Assembly (NCBI GenBank): GCA_020726505.1
Contig: JAHLEZ010000004.1
Location: 248,001 to 312,000, forward strand
DNA: 64,000 nt
Origin: Leptodontidium sp. MPI-SDFR-AT-0119
Taxonomy: Eukaryota > Ascomycota > Leotiomycetes > Helotiales > Leptodontidiaceae
Reading direction: 5' to 3'
The translations under genes were made by a program, and so were the position numbers. The notes under the pieces are model-generated. The model saw only the letters and a list, made by a program, of their open reading frames with translations. It was not told the origin of the DNA and did no database searches. Every line of letters begins with the position of its first letter. Position 1 is the stretch's first letter. Below, piece after piece: positions 1 to 12,251 of this stretch.

Positions 1-1070
1 GTTACGGGAGATGACAGTGTCAAAGTTGGTCATTCACAAATATCAGGTGAGGAAACCATGTTGCCAGAAACCGCAAAAGAGTAACAGCATAAGCTAAATT
101 ACCCCAAACAGAAACCAAGAGCATCAGCAGCTACAGCGTATTCATACGCGATAAAAAGTTCACATTAGTCGACACACCAGGCTTTGACGACGACGATCTG
201 ACGGATTCTGACGTATTGAAGCTACTTGTAGATTGGCTTTCCAGCACTTACAAGTCAGGCCAGAAACTCAACGGGATTCTGTATCTACACCGCATAACCG
301 ATGCACGAATGCGAGGGTCCTCACTCCGGAACCTCAAAATGTTCAAGGAGTTGATTGGAGACAGCTTCCACAAGAACGTTACTCTCGGGACAACCTGCTG
401 GTCTCTAGTTTCTCATTCTACAGCTGTAGCTAGAGAGACAGAGCTCACGACCAGTACTGCCTTCTGGAAAAACTTGATATCGAATGGGGCTCGTCTACAA
501 CGGATCCCCAGCAGCGCCTCCGATGCGAGAGATTTAGTCTACCAAATTGCTAGTCACAGTCCTTCAGCACTCCAAACCCAACGCGATATTGTTGACCTGG
601 GACAAGCTTTCAACACCCTCGCTGTATCTAAGATGGTAGACTATGAGTTCGAGGAACTGAGGAAGAAGCAGCTGGCAGAACTCGCAAGGCGAAGAGAAGA
701 GGAAGAGGCAGCGCGCAGCCGTGAGGAATGCTTGCGGAAGGAGGAACTAGATCGTATAAGGGAGAGGAACAGGCGCATCCAGGAATATCAGAGCAAACAG
801 GCTTGTTGCGTTCGCAAAAAGCCCTTTGGTACTTGCGATAAACCAGGATGCAGCAACAAGCTACAAACTTGGAAGGTTACCTGGCGTGAGTCCTCGGCCC
901 TAAACGCAGGTACAGAATATTACCATACTAATTTATGAGACACAGATTGCTGCTCTTGCAACTATCTAGACTGGTTTTGGCACTGCGGTCCATGCGGGAG
1001 CGATTGTGGCAACGCGGAACATCCACGCATGCTTCAGATTGACAATCAAGATGAATGTGTCGTGATGTAG
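1..1070 (+). CDS. AIG1-like P-loop GTPase with Cys-rich tail, 5' end outside window
   Basis: This is the 3' part of a GTPase gene; the start and the P-loop lie left of the window. Exons read as <1-46, 112-885 and 946-1070, with introns 47-111 and 886-945; both joins keep frame. The first exons give a switch-like region, then the G3 motif DTPGFDD (bases 171-191), and further on a TTCW that fits the G4 position of fungal AIG1/GIMAP-like GTPases. A highly charged coiled coil (Glu/Arg/Lys-rich) follows at about 630-800. The tail is unusual: it carries about a dozen cysteines in CxxC, CC and CxC pairs, ending CNYLDWFWHCGPCGSDC and a short hydrophilic stretch, which suggests metal binding. GTP binding is inferred from the family; the cellular role is unknown. 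Confidence 0.75.
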
Positions 1071-1374
1071 AACTCGGTTTCAAATACCTTGATCATTTGC
1101 CTTCGACGATATGTAGCTAGAGTGGTCGGTAATAGAAAACGACGTGGATCCGATAAGGGGGCGACTTTAGAGAGGCAGAGTGGCACTCATGGCCATAGGA
1201 TTTAGAGGCAAAGGACATATTGAAGACTGCTTAGCAACAGGGTATATTGTGCTTTCATCCAATCCAATGTACAATTTATATGTAACCCATTCCCATCAGT
1301 CCATCCTTAACTCCCAAACACCACCATTATTCTTCCGACGCCTCCATAATCCTCGTCAATCGCTGCCATCGTAA
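1071..1374. other. Intergenic, nothing recognised
   Basis: This is the interval between the converging ends of the GTPase gene and the small secreted-protein gene. No coding region, RNA gene or repeat is visible. Confidence 0.5.
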
Positions 1375-1915
1375 TCACGGACAGGGGAAGTTGCAAGCCC
1401 ATCCTTCCCTCCCCGCCGAAAATACCACGCTCGAAGCCGAGCAGTTCTCCGTCGTCCACTTCGTCGTTCCAACCTGAAATTGTAATTCGACTTTCGTTTC
1501 GCCAGGTCCGAAATCCACGAACGATCCCTTTAAATTCGGCTCGTTGTAAGTGAAAACAGGTGCATTATCGACGTTGGTGATGTTGATGGTGTGAGGTGGC
1601 CAGGACACTGAGAGAGATTCGCCCTTGTCCATCTTGGCGTTCCTGAGAGTTGCGACGATATTTACATCTTGCGGTTTAGGCTGCGGTACGTTGTAGACAG
1701 TAACATCCCAGCTGACATCTGCGAATTGTCGTCCTATTCCAATACTGCATGTTCCGGCACGCTTTTCGAGACTGTGAGAGGAGGGAGTTAGTTGAAGGTC
1801 TTGGAGCTGCCCCACCGCGGGGTCAAGAATGGGACAGAACGCACTTTTCTTCTTGGGAAGCTGCACAGCAGCTGCTGGATATCGTCGCTACGGAAAGGAC
1901 TGCGTTGAGCTTCAT
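1375..1915 (-). CDS. Small secreted protein with KEX2 pro-site (effector-like)
   Basis: Two exons on the minus strand, 1915-1845 and 1771-1375, are joined over a 73-base intron (1772-1844; donor GTGCGT, branch CTAAC, acceptor CACAG), giving 155 residues. The N-terminus MKLNAVLSVATISSSCCAA looks like a secretion signal. It is followed by a short acidic pro-segment ending in Lys-Arg at residues 27-28, a classic Kex2 processing site. The mature part of about 127 residues has cysteines near 32, 134, 150 and 154, enough for two disulfides, and reads as beta-rich with no domain I recognise. Small size, signal peptide, Kex2 site and even cysteine number fit fungal small secreted or effector-like proteins, but function is inference only. 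The ATG at 1915 is chosen because only it gives a signal peptide. Confidence 0.65.
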
Positions 1916-2689
1916 CTCGATAGTTTCGAAAGTGATGGTTTCTGGAGGAATTGAGAAACTCGGAGAAATGAAAGATACTTCTAATAAAGTGGATGGAAGT
2001 ACTCGTCCGTACATCGACGAGTGGCTGACCTTTGGCTGACTTTTGGGCTTACAGATAAAAATAAAGATGATCTGCATCCAGGAGCGAAGCGGACCAATCC
2101 ATAACCTTGATAATTGCGAACGCCGGTGAGCTTACAGGGCGTTGATTCGCCGGCCCAGACAAACCCTAACCGTGCCGCCGACGAGCAGGCCAATGACACG
2201 AACACCCGCGTCAACCCAAGGAGCTTGGAGTTTGGGGAACCGCGGCCGCGATATTTTGGCCGCAAAGCGCGTAGGAAAATCATACGATTTGAATGCAAGT
2301 CTATCTTTTAATAGACGGGGAAATTGGAGCCTCGCGGCAACCACTAAGCAAGGCATCTACTTGAGATTGCGCGGTGAAGCAGATTATGACATTGAAAGGC
2401 CATTTTATCGTACGCAAACACGTATAATAATGATTCCTATGGAGTTGTCCATCGTGTTTACAGTATCTCCCCTCCTAGAGTAATCGTAGAAGCGCTAAGC
2501 GAGCTCAAAAGGGGTGGATGCGGAGGATGAGCTGGGAACTTTTGGCGGTCAACCGAAGAATTTTCAGCGCGCGTAACTGCCTCACAAGTCTCTGCTATCT
2601 GGACCAACCGTAGACCGTGTTCTGTCTTGATTGCCAACTTTAGAAGCACCAGAATAAGTGACGAGTGATGTTGTTCTATGAAACTAATT
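1916..2689. other. Intergenic, no supported gene
   Basis: This stretch holds the promoter side of the small secreted-protein gene and the 3' flank of the PD-(D/E)XK-like gene. Overlapping short open frames occur on both strands at 1981-2483, but none has a convincing start, domain or splice pattern. Confidence 0.4.
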
Positions 2690-5640
2690 CTAGCTTGCTA
2701 CGGTCTCATCTTTCTCGGGGTCAAAAAGAGATACCATCTCGAACATCTCCTCCTTCACCTCAGAAAGATCAAGCTTAATCCTCTTTGGAACTTCCCCGTC
2801 ATCCATATTTCCTCCCCGGCCGCGCTTGACGTTGAGACAGCGCGACAACTCAAAAGGGTGCTTGTGTGCTAGCCTCGACAAGTCATGAATAGTGTTGATT
2901 TGTTTCAACGTCTGCTTCCAGTGCGTCAAAGCCCGATTTGGATCAGCACTTGCCAAGAACCGTCCGCGGAATTGCCTCCAGTCAAAGCCCACGTTGACTT
3001 TATCCGAAGAATGGCTGATGGTGTAAAATCCCTCTGAAGTGTTAAACTCATTGATTATGCTGAATTGTTCTTTGGTGGATGGCGGTTCCCAGCAGTGTTT
3101 GAGCGTGAAGACACACCATTCCGGGGCCTGAGTGTCTCCCGCCTCTCGAATGTTTTTACTGTGGAGTAGCACCATACCCGAACGAGATTTGCTCAACCGC
3201 TCATATAAATCGGCAGATGTGCAAAGGAATGGCACCTCCTCCTTCTCCTCCTCCTCCTCCTCGATAGGCTCTCTCCATGCAAGCCTTCGCCTGAACGACA
3301 ACATACTGTTGTCAACCTGGCGGGAGGCAAAGAACTGCGAGGCAAAGGAAATGCCAGGGTCTTTTGAGACAACTTGCTGCACAAGTTCAACGAACTCCAC
3401 AAGGTGGCCGTTTGGGGAGGTACTGGCTGTCAGACAATCTTCTGGGTCGTGCTCCTTGGAGATCTCTACTACACTACTCTCCATGGCAGCAGCCAAAATA
3501 TCCACCGAGTTTTGAAGTTTGATCTCTTGTGAAAGATGCTTCATGTCTTGGACCGTGAGTTGTCTCTGCGAAGAGACATTTCTTTTTGGCCCATGGATTT
3601 GTTGCTTATAATCTGCGTGAGCTAACAAATCATCCAGCCCAGCTTCATCAAGAAGTATGCATATCAAGCTCTGTTTCAGTTGCCAGTCGTGAGTAATACA
3701 ACTGTGATGCAAGATCGTGACATATTTGTGGTCCAAATAGCAGACAGGTTCCGGCGTTGGCGGCGTCGGAGCTTTCGCATACACAAAATGGCTTTCCAAA
3801 TACTGCAATTCCTTCTCGGAAAGTGTTGTTGAAGTCCTCTGCACTGTGCGGAGAATCGCCCGTGAGTATCGCCGAAGGCTGCGATCGGGATTGCTGCTTT
3901 GCAAAGCTGGGACACATTTCCTGCTGAATGTGTCGCCGTATAGGCTTAACCGCACGAAGCACCTTTGAACAAGATACTGAGATCGGAAAGTTCCATCAAT
4001 AGTATTAGTTTCCTGCCACTTCCTCTGCTTTTTCGCATCCATTTCTGAACACCATAGATGTGAGAGTGGTGGTGTTGTGGACGTAAATGTCGCTGTCGGA
4101 CGAGGGGTCTGCAATGCTTCTGACGCAACAATGTCCGAAAGGGAAGAGTCAGAGGATGACCAAGAAGACCCCAACTTAGGTTGGGACAGAGGTTCGCTCT
4201 CGGAGCAATGTGGTGGCTGGGATGTTTGTTCAATTGGCAACAATTCGTTTTGCCATGCTTCGACAATTCGATTCTTGGACTGAATGTCCGAATCAGAAGA
4301 CTGACTTGCATGTCCTCGACTCTCGCGCAATGTCTTCATGAGCTGGAGAATACCTGGCCGATATATATCCCGGGCCCAGTCGAAGATGTAATCAACGAGA
4401 AGCAAGATTTGCAAAGCGCCATCGCGGGAATCAACACGGCCAGACCACAGACAGTGAATGATCTGGTTCTCAAGCTTATCAGAAAGAGAAACATGGCCAG
4501 GCTTCACTCCCGCTGGATCGTTGGTTTTGACTTACATAAGATGTTGTGCAGCCCCCAGATTCGTCTTCACTCCCTTTCCTATTCTCTTCAGCATCCAGAT
4601 AGCACCCATATAATCTCCAGTCTTCTCCTCTATTAGCGAAGAACCATACAAGCGGGCCACTTTGCTCTGACAGTAGTTCTTTTGCTTGAATTTGAAGCTC
4701 TTGTTGTAGTTCCAGCAATCTCAAAATTGGAAACGCTGTCTGGCGCTCGCAGGCATCGAAGCTGTCGCCCCTTTCGGATTTCGCTTCAGCAATGAGAAAC
4801 GGAAGAACCAATGGACATCTTTGATCCCCGAAAGGCGTGAACTCGATGATGCTTCCTGAATTGTCGAAATCGGTCCTGCCCGCCACCCTGTGTTGGATTT
4901 CCTCGGAAATCTGTTGTATTATCCGATCAAGCCTTGCCGTCAGTTGCAAGCCATACACAAGGTCTGGCCTCCGCCCTCTGAGTTCAAGTTGTGCCTCTCC
5001 TCGATGGATAATCATCTCATCTGCCCGATAGTCGAATATGGGTTTAGGATCCGGATTGAGTCTACACCGAAGCCTGCATCAGCAATTGGATTGAGGTGGC
5101 GTTTCAGGTGAAATTTACAGATGCTTCTTCCTAGTCTCCACTGTGCAGCTGCACACTCTTCGATTGTTTCTGCGCTTTTCCAAGGCTGCACTGATTGTGC
5201 CCGGAGACTCAGACACTGCTTCTGTCTTTGATCTCCACCAGCGACCGTTGCAATTTGGATCAGGGCTGGTAGGCGTAAGTTGCACTTCGTAAGGAAGGCC
5301 GAGGGGTTTCTCACCATTCTACCCTCAATTCAAATCGGGAATACACGATCCTGTCAGGTCCTAGCCTCCAGTGCATCTCAGACGATTTATTACCTGCCAA
5401 TCTTGACGCTGAATCAACCAAGTATAGTGCACGAGATTTTGTCTCGGAGGTCCAGAGTTCTGGCTCGACATTTCCATGACTGTTACCGTAAGAAGAGAAC
5501 TGCGTCAAGCCAATGAACCTGATATTTTGGAAAGTCCTCAAATGATGGACCGGCCAGGGATGGTCCGGTCCATAGAACCGGATGTTGTACTTTTTGATCA
5601 AGTTCCTGTCTTTTGCTTCTTGATTGGCGTCTTTCGACAT
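2690..5640 (-). CDS. Large fungal protein with PD-(D/E)XK nuclease-like domain
   Basis: Four exons on the minus strand are 5640-5315, 5265-5119, 5073-4536 and 4462-2690; introns are 49, 45 and 73 bases. All joins keep frame and give about 927 residues. Residues about 190-260 carry a restriction-fold signature: RRPDLVYGL with Asp195, then the hydrophobic strand PFLIAEAKSE with Glu254 and Lys256. This matches the D...ExK arrangement of PD-(D/E)XK nuclease-like fungal proteins. After the third intron comes a motif reading GALQILLLVDYIFDWARDIY, which I associate with the same family. The C-terminal half has a Glu-rich run, then a conserved-looking segment ending in Lys/Arg-rich sequence that could be a nuclear signal. 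Whether it cuts DNA is unknown; many fungal copies are of unproven activity. Intron positions are inferred. Confidence 0.6.
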
Positions 5641-7260
5641 TGTATTTTCAGATGATATTGCAAAATACCATCTTAGTTGGATATAAAGGTTAGAGGCGAG
5701 GAGCTTCTACGCTTTTGAAATAAAATGATCCTCGGTGAGGAAAGGGGGCTGCCGCCTAGTTGTTGGTTTTCCACTGCGCCACAGATCCTAGTAGGTACAG
5801 CCTGAGCCGGGGGCTCTCGGTCATGCCGAACGATCGAAAGGATCCACATATAATCCTTCGACCTACCTGTATATCTATATCAAACGATTTAATACCAACG
5901 AGAATCGCTTCTCGCGTAAAGAAAATACATGCATTGACCCATCCACCCGGTAATGCTTTCATCCCAACTACGACGAGGGTGTATCTCTGGGCGAGACACC
6001 CCTGTTTGCTTCTAGTAGTTTGGTAGTCTCGTCTTTTCTTCATCTAAAAGTCAGTGGCTGCTTCCGAGACAGATTTCAATCGCCTGGATGCTAAATATCT
6101 AAGGCTATTTTCAACCAAGTGGCTTCTAAGTGACAGTAAACAAACACCTGACAGCGATAATCTCAGCTTTCCGTAAATAAATGCTAGTCTGCCGCTTGTT
6201 GACTGAGATAGTTTCTTAGCAATCGCAAAAACGCTTGACAAAATAATAAATTACAGGGCATGTTTAATGGCGAAGCAGTCGCGACTTGTGGAATTCACTT
6301 TCTAGGGCTTTCAATTTTAGACTTGCCTCTCCTGTGCAGAGAAAAGTTGATATCTAAAACTCGGTGCTCTCACACCATTCGAACGTTTTTCTTCCGTGGA
6401 AAGTACATTAATTCAACCCATCAAGTAAGATCGAATATTTCCATAACCTAGAACTTAATTCACCGACCCTCTCAGCCCCACTACACCAGGAGGCCTCGAA
6501 CTCACTGGGGGAAGCTCCACCCCTGCCCTTCACCAGACCTTTTCTCACCCACGATCTCTATAGAAGCTCATTACGTATTATATCACAACCCCATGTACAA
6601 ACTACCCCGGTGCTTGTGAAAAGACCATTGGCACAGCGTTCCGATATCTGAATTTATTCTATGAGCTCAGCTATTCTAAAGAATCTTTTGATTCAAAACC
6701 AACCTTGTCGTGCTTCCCATCAGACGTCGCGCTTTTTCCGTTCAACATCTGGTGGCTGGGTGGTACAACGACCATAAATGACAACAGGATTTAAATCGAC
6801 AACAAGGCCCCTCCCTGACAGTAGCATTCTGCCCCTCTTCAATTCCGACTACGGCCTTTCCAGTCCAAGAACACAACCCATAACATGATAACCGAAAAGC
6901 ATCACTCAAAAAACCACAGAACCACAAAAGCCAGCCAACCCACCCACCAACAACTTGGACTGTGAGCAACAACATACCCCGAAATTGTGTCATTTGGACA
7001 TATTGCATTAAAAATCCTTTCGCCGAGGAGAATGAGAGATTTATATACCTGTACACACATCTTTTCCTCCTCCTGCTATTCACTGCCTTGCACTTCCTCA
7101 AACTACATTCAAAATACAGCAGAGTTGAGTCGTAAATTTTTCTTCCTGTCAGTGTTTAACATTATGAAAATTGATAGAGTACACTACTTACTCAAACACC
7201 ACCTTCTGGATTCACTCCCCACGGTCCTCCTCCCTATCTTGTCTACTCTAAAGATATATG

Positions 7261-7280
7261 TATATATATATATATATATA
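7261..7280. repeat. (TA)10 microsatellite
   Basis: Ten uninterrupted TA dinucleotides, with further TA-rich bases just upstream. Confidence 0.9.
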
Positions 7281-7602
7281 ACCCCCCTCGTCCACCCTCC
7301 CTATTCTGCAACAACTTCATGGAAGACGCGGAGAGAATGCCTCTATCCTGGATTGCAGCGTGGAAAATGTCCTTCTACGGAGCATCCATGTATTGAGTCC
7401 TCCTCTATTTTGAAATTAACTGACTTCTACATAAATTTCCACATCTTGAAACCTCCCTCGCCCCTATCTCCCCCACAGTCTCTGAACTCTTTAAAAGTGC
7501 TGGTTGTTCAGTAATCGAAGAAAAAAATGACAGCATCCCAAGAACTGACAAAACACAACACACATCCACGATCCCCCACCTCCATAAATATTATTCACGG
7601 AG

Positions 7603-7623
7603 TATCTAGTATCTAGTATCTAG
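7603..7623. repeat. Three tandem copies of TATCTAG
   Basis: The 7-base unit TATCTAG is repeated three times without interruption. Confidence 0.9.
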
Positions 7624-8509
7624 AGTTTGAAACACACTCCTAACCGGGTATCTTTCCATCTCTACCCTACTAATGCAGCCAAGTCCCACAGTGTCCAATC
7701 CACTTTCCCGTGAGAGACTCGGAGTTGGGAGAAGGAGGGGGGGTCTTTTATGCCTCCCAAAATCAGGACGTCAGAACCTGAATTTGCAACATTATTTTCC
7801 ATATCACAGTCCAATTGTGGGCAACATGGGTTTCCACTCTACTTTCACCTTTCTCAAGTCACGAGAACAAGATTTCTTGCACATCTTCAGACTCAATACA
7901 TTTCCGCTCTATTCACTACCATTCCAAAGCACTGCACTCTAGCAAATCACCACAACCCCTTAAAAACCAGGCCCTTCAAGAATAATTATCAATTAAACAA
8001 TACAAGTCTCAACATCTATTCTATACTCTATACAATCCAATCCAAGCAATCTAAGCATCATTATGCGAGCCGCATACGCTATGCATCTGCATCCTACGAA
8101 AAAAGAAGAGATCAGATCGATCGAATCATCAATCATCAAAGTCAATCACAAGCATTCGCCCACTCGACATCTCGTGCTCTTTCTCTCCTCTTTTCTCTCT
8201 TCTCTCTCCCAGCAATACCGCCCTTCACACGCCCAACACTTCCTTTCCAAGCACGTCCAAGGCTGCCCAGAACTCCATCATCGACATTCATCCTCTCCCT
8301 CCTCAACTTTGCCTTCCTGAAAACCTTTTCTATATCAGACAATTGGCCTCCCCGCCACTCGCAACCATTGAGATGCACCATATTAACATCGAAATTACCG
8401 GCATTCCCACCATTATTACTCATACAATCCTGCGTCGCACGTTCATCGAATCCCCAGCCAACGCTTCCCTCGTACCATCCCTTCACCTGGACGCTGATGG
8501 TCCGCCAGA

Positions 8510-10560
8510 TCAGGATAAAAAAGAGCCCACAATGAGAACTAGTGAGATGCTGACGATGACCAAGCCGACCATTCCACCGTGTCCACCCAGGTTATCAACA
8601 TGCTTGATCCACTCGTTGAAGTTTCTTGCCCTCAATGCGGTGGCAGCAGAGTTGGATGTTGTTGCTGCAGGAGCAGCTGCAGTCATCGTGGGGGAGTTTG
8701 TAAGCAGGGTAGGAGAAGGAAGATCGGTTGGTTGAGAGGAGGGAGCACTATCTGTTGCTTTGCGATCTCGCGTTAGAGTCCATATACCTCCTATAGAATT
8801 GGCCACAACAATCGCACAAGATCCCGAGAGATCACATGTGGTAAAGACCGGTTCGAAAGGAATGGGCCGAGAACGACTGACAGTCGAAAAAGAAGAGACA
8901 CCCGGACAAGAACATCGGGTATCTGCATATGAGAGAACATGATGAGTCAAGCCACCCCAATCGAGGGCCGACGAGATGGAATGGATTGGAAGGGATGAAA
9001 ATGTGTGAGGGGAAGAAAGAACGTACCTGAGGAGCCCGAAGACTCTGCCGCTGCAGAGGTGGTGGCGGCTATTGAGAAGCTCGTGGATTCAATGCTGGAA
9101 GACGAAGTGACTAGAGTGGAAGAAATCGTTGACATGCTGCTTGGGGAGACCAGGGAGGGTGACGCCGATGTTGTAGACTCGGACGTCGAAACGGTACTAG
9201 GATTTGAGAGATCTGTAGGCATACCTGTGGACTCGACGGACGAGCTGGTGGGAGCAGTCTTGGATGTGAATGACTCGGTGTCTGTATTGCTATCTGATGC
9301 GATCGATTTGATGATACTGGAGTCAAGTCTCGGAAGTGGGACGTTTCCATTGATGGCCCAACCTCCAGAAGCACCAGGACAAGCTGGCGGGCTGAACGTG
9401 GAACTGTAGCTTCCTTCCGAGACTCCAACTGGGTCGATATCTTTCCAAACAGTTGCCAAGTTGTTGAAGTCGGGTTGGATTGGGATTGGAGCTCCACTGT
9501 AGATCTTGCTATCGGGGTAGTCGACAACACCGTAGTCGTTGCTTTCTTGAACCCATTCGTAAACGATGCTTCCAGACCAGGTATCAATCATCTTGGGGCC
9601 AAAAATAGCCTTCTGGTCGTTGAAAGTGCGTTCACCACCGACGTTACACCCAGTCTCGGAGAAGAAGATTGGAAGGTTGTATCCAACAGCCATGGCTTGA
9701 AGACCAGCATATCCGGAATTCTCGTATGTAGCAGCACCGCACCACTCGTAGGAGTTGAGACCGTAGAAATCGATAGCCTCGTCTGGTTCACCACAGGCAA
9801 GGTAATTTTGGAGCATAGGGCGAAGTTCGGCGATCTAGGGAGAGATGATAGATTAGCTCTAGATCTGGAAATATTTGGAGAAGGAGAGACCAGGTGTCAA
9901 GAAAAGAATCAGATCTGTCTCAGAAAACGGATAATATGCATCCTCTCATACTCACATCGGTGGCGGAGTATCCGATAGGAATTGAGCGATAACCCTTGGC
10001 AGACAGGTATGACTTCATATCAGCAACAGCAGCCTTGATGTATGGCGCAGAAGGAGATCCCCCAAGATTGTTGATAACCTCATTTCCAATCCAGAATCCG
10101 CCCAAGTTGTCATATTGTTGAAATTCATCCATGACCTTGGCAAAGGCACCAAACTGCTCCTCGGTCCATGTGGGGGTTGCTTGAACGATCTGGGTGTCGA
10201 AGGTATCGAGGTCCAACCAGATATAGATTCCGGCGTCATTGAAGGCAGACATACATCCATCATGGTCGGCGTTTGGATCAACATGGTAGACACGAATAGA
10301 GTTGGTTCCGATGGATTGCATGGACTTGGCGTCGAGTTGACATTGGTTTGTATCGACTAGGGGATCGCTCGGGGTGCCTTGGTACGCAACACCTAGATCG
10401 TCAGATGTGATTCTCGACTGCTTAGAATCTTCTTACCCTTGAGGAAGTATTGCTGGCCACCTGCAAAGAACTTTGCGCTCTTGACGCTGATGGTGGGGAG
10501 AGCAGAGGCTTGGAGAATTAAGCATGCGAGAAACGCAATGGCGAACAGATACCTAAACAT
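8510..10560 (-). CDS. GH72 beta-1,3-glucanosyltransferase (Gel/Gas family), GPI-type tail
   Basis: Four minus-strand exons are 10560-10437, 10392-9956, 9834-9027 and 8922-8510; introns are 44, 121 and 104 bases; about 593 residues. The protein starts with a secretion signal (MFRYLFAIAFLACLILQASA). The GH72 core carries the acid/base glutamate in WIGNEV (about Glu146) and the nucleophile in FFSETGC (about Glu247). It would elongate and remodel beta-1,3-glucan in the cell wall. A long Ser/Thr-rich stalk follows. The last exon is joined by frame and ends in a run of hydrophobic residues reaching the stop (GLVIVSISLVLIVGS), as in GPI-attachment signals. I see no X8/CBM43 cysteine module. The last exon join is less certain: reading through the intron would instead stop after about 30 other residues and lose the hydrophobic tail. 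Confidence 0.85.
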
Positions 10561-12251
10561 GCCGAGGATCTATTGATACTTTGAGACTAAGCTTAGTAGC
10601 AGTGGATAGACAGAATTTCAAGTAGAAGTTGAGGCAATTGGCGCGTTGGTGGTGGTGTAGAGGAAGGAGAGGAGTAGTCGAAATTGCTGGCAAAGAGATG
10701 CAAATGCGACCCAAGCCAGCGCGCGGATGGCGGCGCACAAAGAATACTCCAAAGAAAATCAATCAATACAATGCAAAAGTGATGTTGTCCAGAAGAATTC
10801 TGTTGCGTGAATGTGCTGGGAAGAAGCGCAATGCAAAGATGTTGTGGTTTGTGGTGTTGACGAGCTTCAAGCGCGAATACAAAGGAAAGCGCGACTTGAC
10901 TTGACTTGACTTTGACTTGCGCACTAGACAATTCGAACTGACAACAGCAAAACAAACAAGGACATTTCCAAAAGAAGGAAATGAACAGTGATGGCAACCA
11001 ACTACTACTATATATCATCTCATCTCATCATATCGCATCCCGCGCGTTCCAGGCAAAGTAAACTGGACCTGCATCGTGAGATCGACTCTTATCTCCCCCA
11101 TTAGGCTTTATCTCCTGCACGTGGCCGAATCTAATGCAACCTTGCTGCTCCCAAGCCGTTGGAAATGCTGGAATACGGGTCCGCCAGAGCTTGTTTGGGA
11201 GCTTGTCTCCGGGATCATGGAGCTGTGAAGCTTGTGGTTGGGTGACGGAGAGTTAGTAATCGGAGCAGCCTTGCTTGAGGATAAAGAGAAGAGTGAAGAT
11301 ACGAGTGCTAATTAATGGTATGCGGGCAAGGGGCGTGGGATAAGAGCTTGCTTTGCCTTGACGTGAGATTGAGAAGGGGGGGGCGCTTCATCGATTTGAT
11401 GAAAAGAGGATATTAGAATGGGATTAAAGAGTGCGGGAATGGAGAGGATGGATGTATAATCCGGTTGTTGTTGATCATGAAGGAGTTGATGTTGGAAGCT
11501 TCTGCTAGCTTGAAATGAGAACCCACAAGTACAGTCAGCAAGCTGTGCCTCTTACTGTTTGCGCCACACTGAGGGGTTTCTTCAGAGCTAGCCAAACCTA
11601 AAGCTACCCCACCAGTGCTAAGATCGACAGATATGAGCAGGATTTCCGTAAGACAAACCGGGAATGCAACATGGGATTGTCAAAAGGCCTGCGCCACAGA
11701 GCCATTCATGTAAACAAGTGAGCCGAATGCCGGGCTTGTAGAGTCGCAAAACGAGAAAGACATGGGTATTTGGGTTCGAATGAAATGAAGGCAGGATTGG
11801 TATAGTGAGAAGGTAAAGAAATTGAGAAAAATACTTCCTTTGTGGTGGTTCTTGCAGTTTGGAAGGTCGCATGGAGTGGCGAAAGCTGCTTAAACAATCC
11901 TCCTTCGCTCCCGTTTTCCACTTTTACTTAACTTGAAAATATTCTGCCAAGATGTTAATCTATTAGTGCTAGATATGTAAATTTTTACTACTTCGATACA
12001 CATGAGATTAGGTGAGCTTATTAATAGTAATGTTATCAATATCTCTTTGTACCCTTAGTCCTAATCAGCCATAAATCTCAACCCGATGCCCAAAATATCA
12101 CATACTGGTGCTTGGTGATGACTTTTTCGCAAGAATTTCTCTAAATTATTGCCACTATACTTTCCACATCACTCACCACCTCCTCATGTTCATCTCCTCA
12201 GCTGAGGCAACTCCTCCGCTCTCCTCCCAGTACCAATCTCCACCGGACTCT
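10561..12251. other. Intergenic; promoter side of GH72 gene
   Basis: No supported gene. The part next to 10560 should hold the GH72 promoter. A short tandem run of GACTT/TTGAC units lies at about 10893-10918. Small open frames on both strands lack starts, domains or splice patterns. Confidence 0.4.

Larger units (their letters stand above)
5641..8509. other. 2.9-kb intergenic region with simple repeats
   Basis: No gene is supported. The sequence is rich in CT/AC tracts. It holds a (TA)10 microsatellite at about 7261-7280 and three tandem copies of TATCTAG at 7603-7623. Open frames at 6987-7514 and 7750-8535 are low-complexity translations without recognisable domains. The left part should include the promoter of the PD-(D/E)XK-like gene. 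Confidence 0.4.

Noticed and set aside
6987..8535. Plus-strand open frames in the CT-rich intergenic region
   Set aside because: Low-complexity translations from pyrimidine-rich DNA, without domains; likely flanking or untranslated sequence.
11765..11785. GGGTTCGAAT resembling a tRNA B box
   Set aside because: No matching A box, acceptor stem or anticodon arm is found around it.
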